Assembly (NCBI GenBank): GCA_016716065.1
Contig: JADJXA010000004.1
Span: 186,001 to 250,000, forward strand
Length of the DNA: 64,000 nt
Direction of reading: 5' to 3'
Origin: Candidatus Leptovillus gracilis
GTDB taxonomy: Bacteria; Chloroflexota; Anaerolineae; Promineifilales; Promineifilaceae
Positions 24,898 to 32,723 of the stretch are shown here, piece by piece (the stretch's first letter is position 1; the number at the start of each line of letters is the position of its first letter). The position numbers and the translations under genes are program-made. The notes beneath the pieces were generated by a model. That model searched no databases. It saw nothing but the letters and a program-made list of their open reading frames with translations, and was not told the DNA's origin.

Positions 24898-25751
24898 TGC
24901 AACTACTAACCGTCATTGGTCCGATACTGTTTGCCGTTTTTTTGTGGTGGTTTACCACCGGATTGGTCATTGCCGTTTACGGCCGTTCCCCCCGTCTCGT
25001 TCGTCTCTGTTTTGGCGGCGCGACAGTGGCCTTGTTGGCCGCGCTGTGGGGTCTGGTGGCGACACGGCCGTTTACTCAGCCGCCACACATTTATCTCGCC
25101 TTTTCCTGTGGCCTGGTTATCTGGGGTTGGCAAACGGCCAGCTATTATCTGGGATACGTAACCGGACCGCAAGGCAAAGATACGGCAATCAAGCAGCCAC
25201 CACAGGATGACCTGGTTTATCGCTTTCGCCACGCATTCCGCGCCGGCCTTTACCATGAACTGCTGGTCCTTGCCTTTGCCCTGCTGCTCATCGCCCTGAC
25301 TTGGTCTCACGCCAACCAATGGGGTCTGTGGATATTTCTGGCAATGTGGTTGATGCACTCCAGCGCCAAACTGAACGTATTTTTAGGGGTGCGCAACTTC
25401 CGCATGGAACTGCTGCCGCCGCACCTTCATGCTCTGGATGGACTGCTTGGCAAGCAGCCAAGTAATTTCTTCTTTCCTATTTCAGTGATGGTAGCGTCCA
25501 TTGTTTCGCTGTTCCTGTTTTATCAGGCGATTATACCGAGAACCACGCCCTCCCAGGCGATTGGTTACTTACTGGTCAGCACAATGATCGGGTTGGGTGT
25601 GATTGAACATCTGCTGCTTGTATTGCCCATTCCGGCGACTTTGTATGGATGGGGTATTCGGCCTCTGCCGCCAACGGCCGTTGCCGAGACCATGTCAGCG
25701 CCAACAAACGCCCCACTGCGGGCCATGCCCAAACAAATGATTGAAGGTTGA
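24897..25751 (+). CDS. puhE: Photosynthetic complex assembly protein, PuhE-like (DUF3623)
   Basis: A 284-residue membrane protein with about seven helices. The segments YYLGYVTGPQ, LAMWLMHSSAKLNVFLGVRN and ELLPPHLHALDGLLGKQPSN match the DUF3623 family, known in purple bacteria as PuhE, which helps assemble the reaction centre and tune pigment synthesis. In purple bacteria it sits with puhA; no puhA is present here, and Chloroflexota centres are thought to lack the H subunit. The start overlaps the bchP stop by 1 bp, and the next gene begins 3 bp after its stop. Family recognition is good; function here is inferred. Confidence 0.8.
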   Translation: MQLLTVIGPILFAVFLWWFTTGLVIAVYGRSPRLVRLCFGGATVALLAALWGLVATRPFTQPPHIYLAFSCGLVIWGWQTASYYLGYVTGPQGKDTAIKQPPQDDLVYRFRHAFRAGLYHELLVLAFALLLIALTWSHANQWGLWIFLAMWLMHSSAKLNVFLGVRNFRMELLPPHLHALDGLLGKQPSNFFFPISVMVASIVSLFLFYQAIIPRTTPSQAIGYLLVSTMIGLGVIEHLLLVLPIPATLYGWGIRPLPPTAVAETMSAPTNAPLRAMPKQMIEG

Positions 25752-25754
25752 CTG

Positions 25755-26645
25755 ATGACGCTCGAACCGCAAACATTGGCGACACCCACCGTTCCACCAA
25801 CGGCCGTTAAAATTAGAAAACGGACGCTGACGTTGGATCACCCACAAGGTCCGCTGGTTGTGGATATGTGGGAACCACTCCAACCCACTGAAAATGTACC
25901 CATTTTATTGGTGCATGGTTGGGGCGGTTCAGGCAGTTATTGGCAGCTAACTGCCCAGGCGCTGGGTAAATCTACCCAGGTGATTGTGCCGGACTTATTA
26001 GGTACAGGGCGTTCGCAGCCGGTGCGTAAAGCACAGAATATGTTCGACCAGGTGGAATCCCTGGCCTTCATCTTGGACCACTTTAAGATAGATCGGGTTC
26101 AATTGGTCGGGCATTCCATGGGCAGCGCGATGGCTTTGCTGCTGACCGAAGCGTACCCGGAACGTATTGACCGGCTGATACTCACCTCGCTCTGCTTTTT
26201 CATGACCGAGACTGAAGCCCAGATATTCAAAGCGGCGATGTTTATGTTTCGCTTTGCGTTCGGCTTTCGCCACACACGGTTGGCAGCGCTGCCTATGTTC
26301 TCCAAGATGATGGCCCGCCGCTACTTTTACCGGGTTCCAAAGGATAACAAGCTGGTACAGCAAGGCTTTGTGGATTTTATGGAGTTAGATGCAGCTACGG
26401 CTATAGCTTGCGCCAACAACGCCACCTCTCCGGCCATCGAAGCTGCTGGCGCCAAAATTCAGATACCCACCTTACTAATTCCCTGCCGTCAGGACCAGGT
26501 TATGCCTGTCGCCAACGTAGGTTACACGGCCAGCATCATTCCCAACTGCCAGATTCGTTGGATAGACAAATGTGGCCATTTGCCCATGGTGGAAAAACCA
26601 CAGGAATACCACACCATCGTGCGTGACTTTTTGCAGTTAGACTAA
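25755..26645 (+). CDS. Alpha/beta hydrolase in the bch operon
   Basis: A 296-residue hydrolase with oxyanion motif LVHGWGGSGSYW (about residue 52), nucleophile elbow GHSMGSAMAL (Ser about 120), acid in CRQDQVMPV and histidine in CGHLPMVEKP. All catalytic parts are intact. BchO-type hydrolases of this fold occur in many photosynthesis clusters and are linked to Mg-chelatase or tail chemistry. Whether this one or the hydrolase after bchD is the BchO equivalent is open. It lies 3 bp after the puhE-like gene and 27 bp before bchF. Confidence 0.8.
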   Translation: MTLEPQTLATPTVPPTAVKIRKRTLTLDHPQGPLVVDMWEPLQPTENVPILLVHGWGGSGSYWQLTAQALGKSTQVIVPDLLGTGRSQPVRKAQNMFDQVESLAFILDHFKIDRVQLVGHSMGSAMALLLTEAYPERIDRLILTSLCFFMTETEAQIFKAAMFMFRFAFGFRHTRLAALPMFSKMMARRYFYRVPKDNKLVQQGFVDFMELDAATAIACANNATSPAIEAAGAKIQIPTLLIPCRQDQVMPVANVGYTASIIPNCQIRWIDKCGHLPMVEKPQEYHTIVRDFLQLD

Positions 26646-26672
26646 CACTACCGTTTCGGGATGTAAGAATCA

Positions 26673-27155
26673 ATGTCTACTTCGGGTTACACAGCAGAAC
26701 AACTGGAAAAAAGAAACGAAAGCAAATGGACAATCGTCCAGGCTGTTCTGGCCCCCATCCAATTTTTAGCTTTTATCATCAGCTTTTTCCTGGTCATTCG
26801 CTATCTACTCACTGGCAACGGGTTCGTCATCGCCAACATCAGCGTCCTGATCAAAATCGGCCTGCTCTGGCTTATCACCTTCACCGGCATGATCTGGGAA
26901 AAAGAAGTCTTCGGCCAATGGTTTCTGGCCCCCCAATTTTTCTGGGAGGATGTCGGCAACGCCATTGCCATGATCATGCACAACCTGTATTTTTGGGCGC
27001 GCTGGCAGGATTGGTCACAGCAGGCCATTATGACCTTGATGCTCGTTGCCTATACCACCTATCTGGTGAACAGCGCCCAGTTTGTCTATAAAGGCATCCG
27101 CGCGCGTAAACAACGGCAGGCAACGGCCGTGCAGCCCGCCGCCGCCCAAAACTAA
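26673..27155 (+). CDS. bchF: 3-vinyl bacteriochlorophyllide hydratase
   Basis: Adds water to the C3 vinyl group on the way to bacteriochlorophyll a. The 160-residue membrane protein has about four helices and the conserved stretches NESKWTIVQAVLAPIQFLAF, TGMIWEKEVFGQWFLAPQFF and WEDVGNAIAMIMHNLYF. Length and order match the family. It is followed after 2 bp by bchC, the next enzyme in the same branch. Confidence 0.95.
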   Translation: MSTSGYTAEQLEKRNESKWTIVQAVLAPIQFLAFIISFFLVIRYLLTGNGFVIANISVLIKIGLLWLITFTGMIWEKEVFGQWFLAPQFFWEDVGNAIAMIMHNLYFWARWQDWSQQAIMTLMLVAYTTYLVNSAQFVYKGIRARKQRQATAVQPAAAQN

Positions 27156-27157
27156 CC

Positions 27158-28138
27158 ATGATAACCCATACCCAGGCAGTTATTATCCCCGAACCGGGGA
27201 AAGTAGAACTCAGCACAGTAACGCTGCGCGCCCCAGGACCAGATGACGTGGTGGTACAAACCGCCTACACCTCCATCAGCGCCGGGACGGAACGCATGTT
27301 GCTGGCCGGGCAAATGCCCCATCCCATGCTGCGCCTGCCGGTTGTGCCCGGTTATGAGACGGTGGGGCGCATTGTAGAACTGGGGGCCAATGTGCCGACG
27401 GAATGGCACGGCCGTTGGGTCTACGTCGGCGGCGGCCACTGCTACGAAGGCATCAACGCTGCCTGGGGCGGCCAATCCGCCACCCTGTTTGCCGACTACA
27501 AGCGCGTCATTCCTCTGGATGGCGTGGACCCACGCCAGGGCGTCCTGTTGGCGCTGGCCGCCACCGCCCTGCACGGCATAGATTTGCTAAACCTCACGCC
27601 CGACAGCCGCATCCTGGTCTTGGGCCAAGGCCCCGTCGGCCAGCTTGCCACCCGATTTGCTCAGGGGCAGGGCGCCTGGGTCGCCTCCGCCGACCGTGTA
27701 ACCAGCCGCCTGGCCCATTCTGTCGGCGATAGGGTTGTCAACGTGGCCGCCGAATCGTTAAAAGAAGCCATCGCTGAACCGGTTTCAGTGATTATAGAAG
27801 CCACCGGTTCCATGGAAGCCCTGGCCAGCGCGCTGCCCCTGTTGGGCAATGGCGGCGTAATTTTGCTGCTGGGTTATTACCAGACGCTGCAGCTGCCTTA
27901 CATGCCGCTTTTCCTCAAAGAAGCGAAGCTGCTAACGGCCAAAGAATGGTCGCCCGGCGATTTGCTGCGCTGCCGCGACCAGATAGCCTCCGGCAAGCTC
28001 GACGTATCATCCATGCTCACCCATGAGCTGCCTATTTCAGACGTAACCACCGCTTATGAAGTGGCCCTGACAGACCAGGACTGCTTAAAGCTTGTGTTGG
28101 ATTGGACGGCCGTCCAGCCCAACAAAAAGGAGATGTGA
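27158..28138 (+). CDS. bchC: Bacteriochlorophyllide a dehydrogenase
   Basis: Oxidises the C3 hydroxyethyl group made by BchF to the acetyl group of bacteriochlorophyll a. A 326-residue medium-chain dehydrogenase: SISAGTERMLLAGQMP and VVPGYETVGRIVELG in the catalytic half, then the nucleotide fold ILVLGQGPVGQLATRFA near residue 150. The usual zinc-site cysteines of alcohol dehydrogenases are missing, as normal for BchC. The stop overlaps the bchX start (TGATG), indicating translational coupling. Confidence 0.94.
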   Translation: MITHTQAVIIPEPGKVELSTVTLRAPGPDDVVVQTAYTSISAGTERMLLAGQMPHPMLRLPVVPGYETVGRIVELGANVPTEWHGRWVYVGGGHCYEGINAAWGGQSATLFADYKRVIPLDGVDPRQGVLLALAATALHGIDLLNLTPDSRILVLGQGPVGQLATRFAQGQGAWVASADRVTSRLAHSVGDRVVNVAAESLKEAIAEPVSVIIEATGSMEALASALPLLGNGGVILLLGYYQTLQLPYMPLFLKEAKLLTAKEWSPGDLLRCRDQIASGKLDVSSMLTHELPISDVTTAYEVALTDQDCLKLVLDWTAVQPNKKEM

Positions 28139-29319
28139 TGACTGCTCGCATGTTGGCGATTTATGGTAAGGGGGGAATCGGGAAAAGTTTTACCACTTCC
28201 AATCTAACCGCACGCCTGGCCTTCGACGGTTATCGCGTCTTGCAGCTTGGCTGCGATCCCAAACATGATTCGTGCAACACCATTTTCGACGGGCACTCGC
28301 TGCCCACATTGGGCGAAGTGTGGCGCAGCTTCAAAGAACGCAACGCTGAAGATCAAATAGAAGTCGGCGACGTGATTTTCCGTAACGAACTGGCTCCTGG
28401 CGTGCCCATCTTTGGCTGCGAAATCGGCGGCCCGGACGTGGGGCGCGGCTGCGGCGGCCAGGGTATCTCCCACGGCTTCAAAGTGCTGGAGCGCCTGGGC
28501 ATGAACCGCTGGCAGATAGACTATGTTGTCATGGACTTTCTGGGTGACGTGGTGTGTGGCGGTTTTGCCACCCCACTGGCCCGTTCCCTGGCGGAAGAAG
28601 TCATTATCGTTGTCGGCCATGACCGGCAGTCGCTGTATGCGGCCAACAACATCGCCCAGGCGGCGCGCTATTTCCAATCTATGGGTGGTTCCACGCAAAT
28701 ACTTGGTTTGATCGTCAATCGGGATGATGGCTCCGATACCGCCGACCGTTACGCCGCGGCCACCGGGCTGCCCATTCTGACCCGTGTGCCGCTGAATCAT
28801 CAGGTGCGCGTTCTGGCCGACGCCTGTAAACTGGCCCTGGGCGTCAATGAGTTCGACGCCATTTTCCGTGACCTGGCCGGCCGGATCAATCGGCGCGAGA
28901 TTCCACCCTGCACCGATTACAAGCCGCTGGAATATGATGAATTTCTGGCTGTGTTTAACGCGCAGGAACCAGAGGGACGGCCGTATTCCGCCACCGCCGC
29001 CGACTTGTTCAGCGAAAACAACTACGTTCCCGAACCTTTCCTGACCGAGTTGACCCTGATGCCGGTGCGCCAGGTTCACGTAACAGACCCCATCCAGCTA
29101 AAAGTCCAGGAAATGATGGAAGCCATCGGCATCCATGTCACCGGCCTGGATCGGGACCAGGAAGAAGGCATTACCGTCACCTCTGGGGCGACCGAAATCC
29201 GCCTGGGTCAACCGGCCGACCTGACAAACAAGGTGGCTTTCTTATCTGCGCTGGCCCGCACCGGTCAATCCTTTTCGTTGATTGACATTCGTTACGCGGA
29301 TGCGCCGTCGTACTATTAA
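28138..29319 (+). CDS. bchX: Chlorophyllide a reductase, iron protein subunit X
   Basis: ATP-dependent electron donor of the nitrogenase-like chlorophyllide oxidoreductase that reduces ring B. The 393 residues show the P-loop IYGKGGIGKSFTT (residues 8-20), switch region GCDPKHDS, and the two 4Fe-4S ligands Cys105 (GRGCGGQG) and Cys140 (DVVCGGFA). About 100 residues beyond the NifH-like core are present, as usual for BchX. The start at 28138 follows AAGGAG and overlaps the bchC stop. Its partners bchY and bchZ follow after one extra small gene. Confidence 0.96.
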   Translation: MTARMLAIYGKGGIGKSFTTSNLTARLAFDGYRVLQLGCDPKHDSCNTIFDGHSLPTLGEVWRSFKERNAEDQIEVGDVIFRNELAPGVPIFGCEIGGPDVGRGCGGQGISHGFKVLERLGMNRWQIDYVVMDFLGDVVCGGFATPLARSLAEEVIIVVGHDRQSLYAANNIAQAARYFQSMGGSTQILGLIVNRDDGSDTADRYAAATGLPILTRVPLNHQVRVLADACKLALGVNEFDAIFRDLAGRINRREIPPCTDYKPLEYDEFLAVFNAQEPEGRPYSATAADLFSENNYVPEPFLTELTLMPVRQVHVTDPIQLKVQEMMEAIGIHVTGLDRDQEEGITVTSGATEIRLGQPADLTNKVAFLSALARTGQSFSLIDIRYADAPSYY

Positions 29320-29431
29320 CATGTGATTGAGCTGGCAGAGAACTTCCCCATTGCTCCCCACAAAATGCGAGAAGGGACCATGCCATCGTATTCTAAAAAA
29401 GTTAGATTTATTAAACCATAAGGAGGATGCT

Positions 29432-29920
29432 ATGTTTCAAGATTTTCAGTTTTCTGGCCTTGTCCTTTGTTACGGACCATTGGCGTTTGTCATATTAGGG
29501 TTTATTGGCTTCGCCTTTCTCACCGACAAAAACGCCCGGCGCACATATCTTCGGATTCCTGAGCGGGGCAAACAAGGTAGTGAGCAGCAAGAAGTCGTGG
29601 CGCAGACGCCAGCAGGCCTGGTTGTTAAGTTGACGCCAACGGCCGCCGCCGCCCCAATCGCCGCAAAACCAGATGATCTGCAACGCATTGAAGGCGTTGG
29701 TCCCAAAATCAGCCAGGTCCTGGCGGCGGCGGGAATTCGTACCTATGCGGACGTGGCGACAAAATCGGCCGATGAATTGAAGGTGGTCCTGGATGCGGCC
29801 GGCATCACCGGCATCACCGATCCGACCTCCTGGCCGCAGCAGGCGCGGTTGCTGCTGCGCGGTGATTACGCGGCTTTAGAGGTATTACAGAATCAATTGA
29901 GGGGTGGGAAGTACCAATAA
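29432..29920 (+). CDS. Membrane-anchored helix-hairpin-helix protein between bchX and bchY
   Basis: A 162-residue protein with one N-terminal membrane helix (about residues 8-30, GLVLCYGPLAFVILGFIGF). It continues with a charged and Ala/Pro-rich linker and a C-terminal helix-hairpin-helix domain LQRIEGVGPKISQVLAAAG followed by IRTYADVATKSADELKVVL. That domain resembles DUF4332-type or 5'-nuclease-like HhH modules. AGGAGG lies 5 bp before the ATG. It stands in the operon between bchX and bchY, 8 bp before bchY. Such domains normally bind DNA or mediate protein contacts; a role in the reductase complex or membrane organisation is speculation. Confidence 0.8.
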   Translation: MFQDFQFSGLVLCYGPLAFVILGFIGFAFLTDKNARRTYLRIPERGKQGSEQQEVVAQTPAGLVVKLTPTAAAAPIAAKPDDLQRIEGVGPKISQVLAAAGIRTYADVATKSADELKVVLDAAGITGITDPTSWPQQARLLLRGDYAALEVLQNQLRGGKYQ

Positions 29921-29928
29921 GGGGCTTC

Positions 29929-31224
29929 ATGCTGGAATCTATTCCATTAAAACCGGTACAAACGGAATCAAAACCTTGTCAGCTTCACCCGCAGAGCATG
30001 TGCCCGGCGTTTGGCTCGCTGCGTGTTTTAGCGCGCATCGAAGGCTCACATCCGGTCATGGCTACCGATACCGGCTGCTTGTACGGGCTGACGTTTGTGA
30101 CCCATTTTTACGGGGCGCGCAAATCCATCCTTGCGCCGCAGTTGGGTACGGCCGAATTGATGGCCGGGGAAATTGTGGAAGGGACGCGCGCCGCGATTGA
30201 CGTCGCGGCGCGGGAACCTGGGTGCAAGTTGATTCCGGTAGTTTCACTTTGCGTGGCCGAGACAGCCGGTTTGCCTGAAGAAATGCTGCCGAAGCGGGTA
30301 GGCGACGCCGAAGTTGTTCTGGTGCGCGTGCCCGCTTACGCCATTCATTCTCATCCAGAGGCCAAAGACGTGGCCCTGGCAGCCTTGCTGCGCCGCCTGG
30401 GCGACCGCGAAGGGCCAAAAGAGAAAAAGACGCTGGTTCTGCTGGGTGAAGTGTTCCCGGCCGATCCGCTGGCGATAGACAGCCTGCTGCGGCGCATGGG
30501 CGTCGAGAAAACCATCACCCTGCCCGGTCGTTCCATTGACGATTTTCGTCAGGCAGGGCGCGCTGGCGCACTGGCGCCGCTGCATCCTTTTTACAAGGAA
30601 ACGATGGCCATCTTCCGCTCGTGGGATATTCCCATCGTTGGTGGTGCGCCGGTGGGCATAAGTGGTTCTTATGCCTGGTTGAAGGCGGTTGGTTCGCTGC
30701 TGTCGCTGGACCCCAAACTGGTGGATGAGGTGGCCGAGGAGGAACGCGCCAGAGCGCAGGCGATGATAGCGGCGCAGCCGCTTTCTGGCCGTATCTTTGT
30801 CACGGGGTATGAAGGCACAGAGCTGGCGTATGCCCGTTTGTTGGTGGAGGCAGGCGCGGAAGTGCCTTATGTGTCTACCTCCATCGGTCAGGACCCGCTG
30901 GTTTTGCCCGACGAGTTGTGGCTGCGGGCGCGGGGAACGCAAGAAGTAGTCTACCGCAAATCTTTGGAAGATGACGTGGCCGCGTTAGATAAATATCCAC
31001 CCGACTTGGTGTTTGGCACGACCCCGTTTTGCAGTGTGGCTAAGGAACGGGGTATTCCGGCAATGTACTTTACTAATCAGTTGGCTTCACGGCCGTTTTT
31101 CCTAAGCGTGGGCACAGCGGCGACGTTGGGTTTTATCCGCCAGACGTTAGCCAACGGCGAACGGTATCAGTGGATGCAAGACTTTTTTGCCGAAGACGTC
31201 CATGAGGAGGCCGTCCATGCCTAA
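29929..31224 (+). CDS. bchY: Chlorophyllide a reductase subunit Y
   Basis: NifD/K-like catalytic subunit of chlorophyllide oxidoreductase, 431 residues. It carries cysteine-containing blocks CQLHPQSMCPAFGSLRVLAR near the N-terminus and ATDTGCLYGLTFVTHFYGAR, which bind the shared iron-sulfur cluster, and later IPIVGGAPVGISGSYAWL and VFGTTPFCSVAKERGIPAMY. Its 3' end overlaps the bchZ start by 8 bp. Confidence 0.95.
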   Translation: MLESIPLKPVQTESKPCQLHPQSMCPAFGSLRVLARIEGSHPVMATDTGCLYGLTFVTHFYGARKSILAPQLGTAELMAGEIVEGTRAAIDVAAREPGCKLIPVVSLCVAETAGLPEEMLPKRVGDAEVVLVRVPAYAIHSHPEAKDVALAALLRRLGDREGPKEKKTLVLLGEVFPADPLAIDSLLRRMGVEKTITLPGRSIDDFRQAGRAGALAPLHPFYKETMAIFRSWDIPIVGGAPVGISGSYAWLKAVGSLLSLDPKLVDEVAEEERARAQAMIAAQPLSGRIFVTGYEGTELAYARLLVEAGAEVPYVSTSIGQDPLVLPDELWLRARGTQEVVYRKSLEDDVAALDKYPPDLVFGTTPFCSVAKERGIPAMYFTNQLASRPFFLSVGTAATLGFIRQTLANGERYQWMQDFFAEDVHEEAVHA

Positions 31225-32629
31225 AGTGATTCGTGATCTGTCTGACACGAGCAGCTATTGGGCGGCGGTCTGGACGATGTGCGCCATGCCGGATGTGCAT
31301 GTGATCTGCGATGCGCCGATTGGCTGTTTTAACCTGGTGGCTACGGCCGTTCCCGATTATACCGACGCCATTCCGCACATCGAAAACATCACCCCCTCCA
31401 TCATTCGCGAGCAGGAGGTGGGCGGCAACGGCACGGGAGCAGCCGTGCAGCGCACCTACGAAAACCTGCGCGATGCAGGGCTGTTAGACGGCAAATACCT
31501 CATCGTCGTCTCCACCGCCGAAAGCGAAATGATCGGCTCCGACCTGTCTGACCTGGTTCCTCAGTTACAGCCGGGCGCTACCTTCTTCCACAGCGAATCG
31601 CTGTCCGACGATGAATGGACGGGGCGAGACCGGGTGCTGGCGTGGTTGTGGGAGAATTACGGCCGTGAAAAAGCCGCCGGCATCACCGTAGAACCCGGCC
31701 TCGTCAACATCATCGGCCCCACCTATGGCTGCTTCAACTCGGCCGCCGACTTACACGAAATTCGCCGCTTGATTGAAGGCGCTGGCGGGCATATCAACCT
31801 GGTCTTTCCCGTTGAAGCCCAACTCGCCGACATCGCCCAACTGGCGAAAGCGCAGGTCAATGTGGTGATGTACCAGGAATTTGGTCATACCCTGGCTGAA
31901 ACCCTGGGGCAGCCCTGGCTGCACGCTCCTATGGGCATGCGCGGCACGACAGAGTTTGTCCAGAAAATCGGCCGTTTACTGGGAACCGAACAACAAGCCG
32001 CAGCCTTCATCAAACAGGAAAAACAAACCACCCTCCAGGCGGTTTGGGATTTGTGGAAAGGCCCTCAAGGCGACTGGTTCGGCACGACAAACCTGGGCAT
32101 TGTCGCTTGTGGCACTTATACCGCCGGACTCAAGACGTTCCTCGGTGACGAGTTGGGCATGCCCATCGCCTTCGCCTCTTCACGCCCGCTTCGCCCTGGC
32201 GAGATGGACAACGAAGCGGTACGGCAGCAGCTTCATACTCGCCCGCCCGCTTTTGTTTTTGGCTCCATCAACGAAAAAATTTACCTCAGCGAGGCTGGCG
32301 CCCAATACACCAACTTTATACCGGCGGCTTTCCCCGGTCCCATCGTCAGACGTTCTGTCGGCACGCCATTCATGGGGTACCGTGGAACCGTTCACATCCT
32401 ACAAGAAATCGTCAATCGTCTGTACGAAGTCCTTTTCAACTTCTTACCGGTAGATACCGCCTATGCCCAAAAACGCCAATCTGGCAATGGCGTAGGCACG
32501 TCTTCGGCGACGCAGCACAACAAACCAGGCAATCTTCCCTGGCATCCAGAAGCTAAAACCTTGCTGGATACTTCTTTGGAAAAATGCCCTTCCTGGCGCG
32601 TATCTCCGCCAGCCGGGAAATCCAGATGA
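31217..32629 (+). CDS. bchZ: Chlorophyllide a reductase subunit Z (frameshifted at the C-terminus)
   Basis: Second NifD/K-like subunit of chlorophyllide oxidoreductase. Conserved blocks include VICDAPIGCFNLVATAVPDY, IGPTYGCFNSAADLHEIRRL and APMGMRGTTEFVQKIGRLLG. The start at 31217 follows GAGGAGG and overlaps bchY by 8 bp. The open frame stops at 32629 with the atypical end CPSWRVSPPAGKSR. Reading one base back after the A5 run at 32580-32584 restores the family's C-terminal PCP_red-type domain (MPFLARISASREIQMK and on), ending at 32709. The full protein would have about 497 residues. A missing A in a homopolymer, as a sequencing or assembly error, is the simplest explanation. Confidence 0.94.
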   Translation: MPKVIRDLSDTSSYWAAVWTMCAMPDVHVICDAPIGCFNLVATAVPDYTDAIPHIENITPSIIREQEVGGNGTGAAVQRTYENLRDAGLLDGKYLIVVSTAESEMIGSDLSDLVPQLQPGATFFHSESLSDDEWTGRDRVLAWLWENYGREKAAGITVEPGLVNIIGPTYGCFNSAADLHEIRRLIEGAGGHINLVFPVEAQLADIAQLAKAQVNVVMYQEFGHTLAETLGQPWLHAPMGMRGTTEFVQKIGRLLGTEQQAAAFIKQEKQTTLQAVWDLWKGPQGDWFGTTNLGIVACGTYTAGLKTFLGDELGMPIAFASSRPLRPGEMDNEAVRQQLHTRPPAFVFGSINEKIYLSEAGAQYTNFIPAAFPGPIVRRSVGTPFMGYRGTVHILQEIVNRLYEVLFNFLPVDTAYAQKRQSGNGVGTSSATQHNKPGNLPWHPEAKTLLDTSLEKCPSWRVSPPAGKSR

Positions 32630-32709
32630 AGGTAGAATCCCTGGCACATGAGAACGAATCGCCAGAAGTAACAGCCGAGATACTAGAGCAAGTGTTGACA
32701 TCCCGGTGA
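32584..32709 (+). pseudogene. bchZ: Out-of-frame C-terminal tail of bchZ
   Basis: The minus-one frame from ATG 32584 codes for 41 residues beginning MPFLARISASREIQMK and ending EILEQVLTSR before TGA. This matches what BchZ and related reductase subunits have at the C-terminus (pore-proximal PCP_red domain), and the stop lies 14 bp before the next gene. It belongs to bchZ and is separated only by the frameshift. Confidence 0.8.
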
Positions 32710-32723
32710 AATGAGAGAAGCAT

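Noticed and set aside
32575..32590. Programmed minus-one frameshifting in bchZ
   Set aside because: The site has no proper slippery heptamer (tRNA-Glu could not re-pair at GGA), the A-run is only five, and no stimulatory structure is evident, so a consensus error is preferred.
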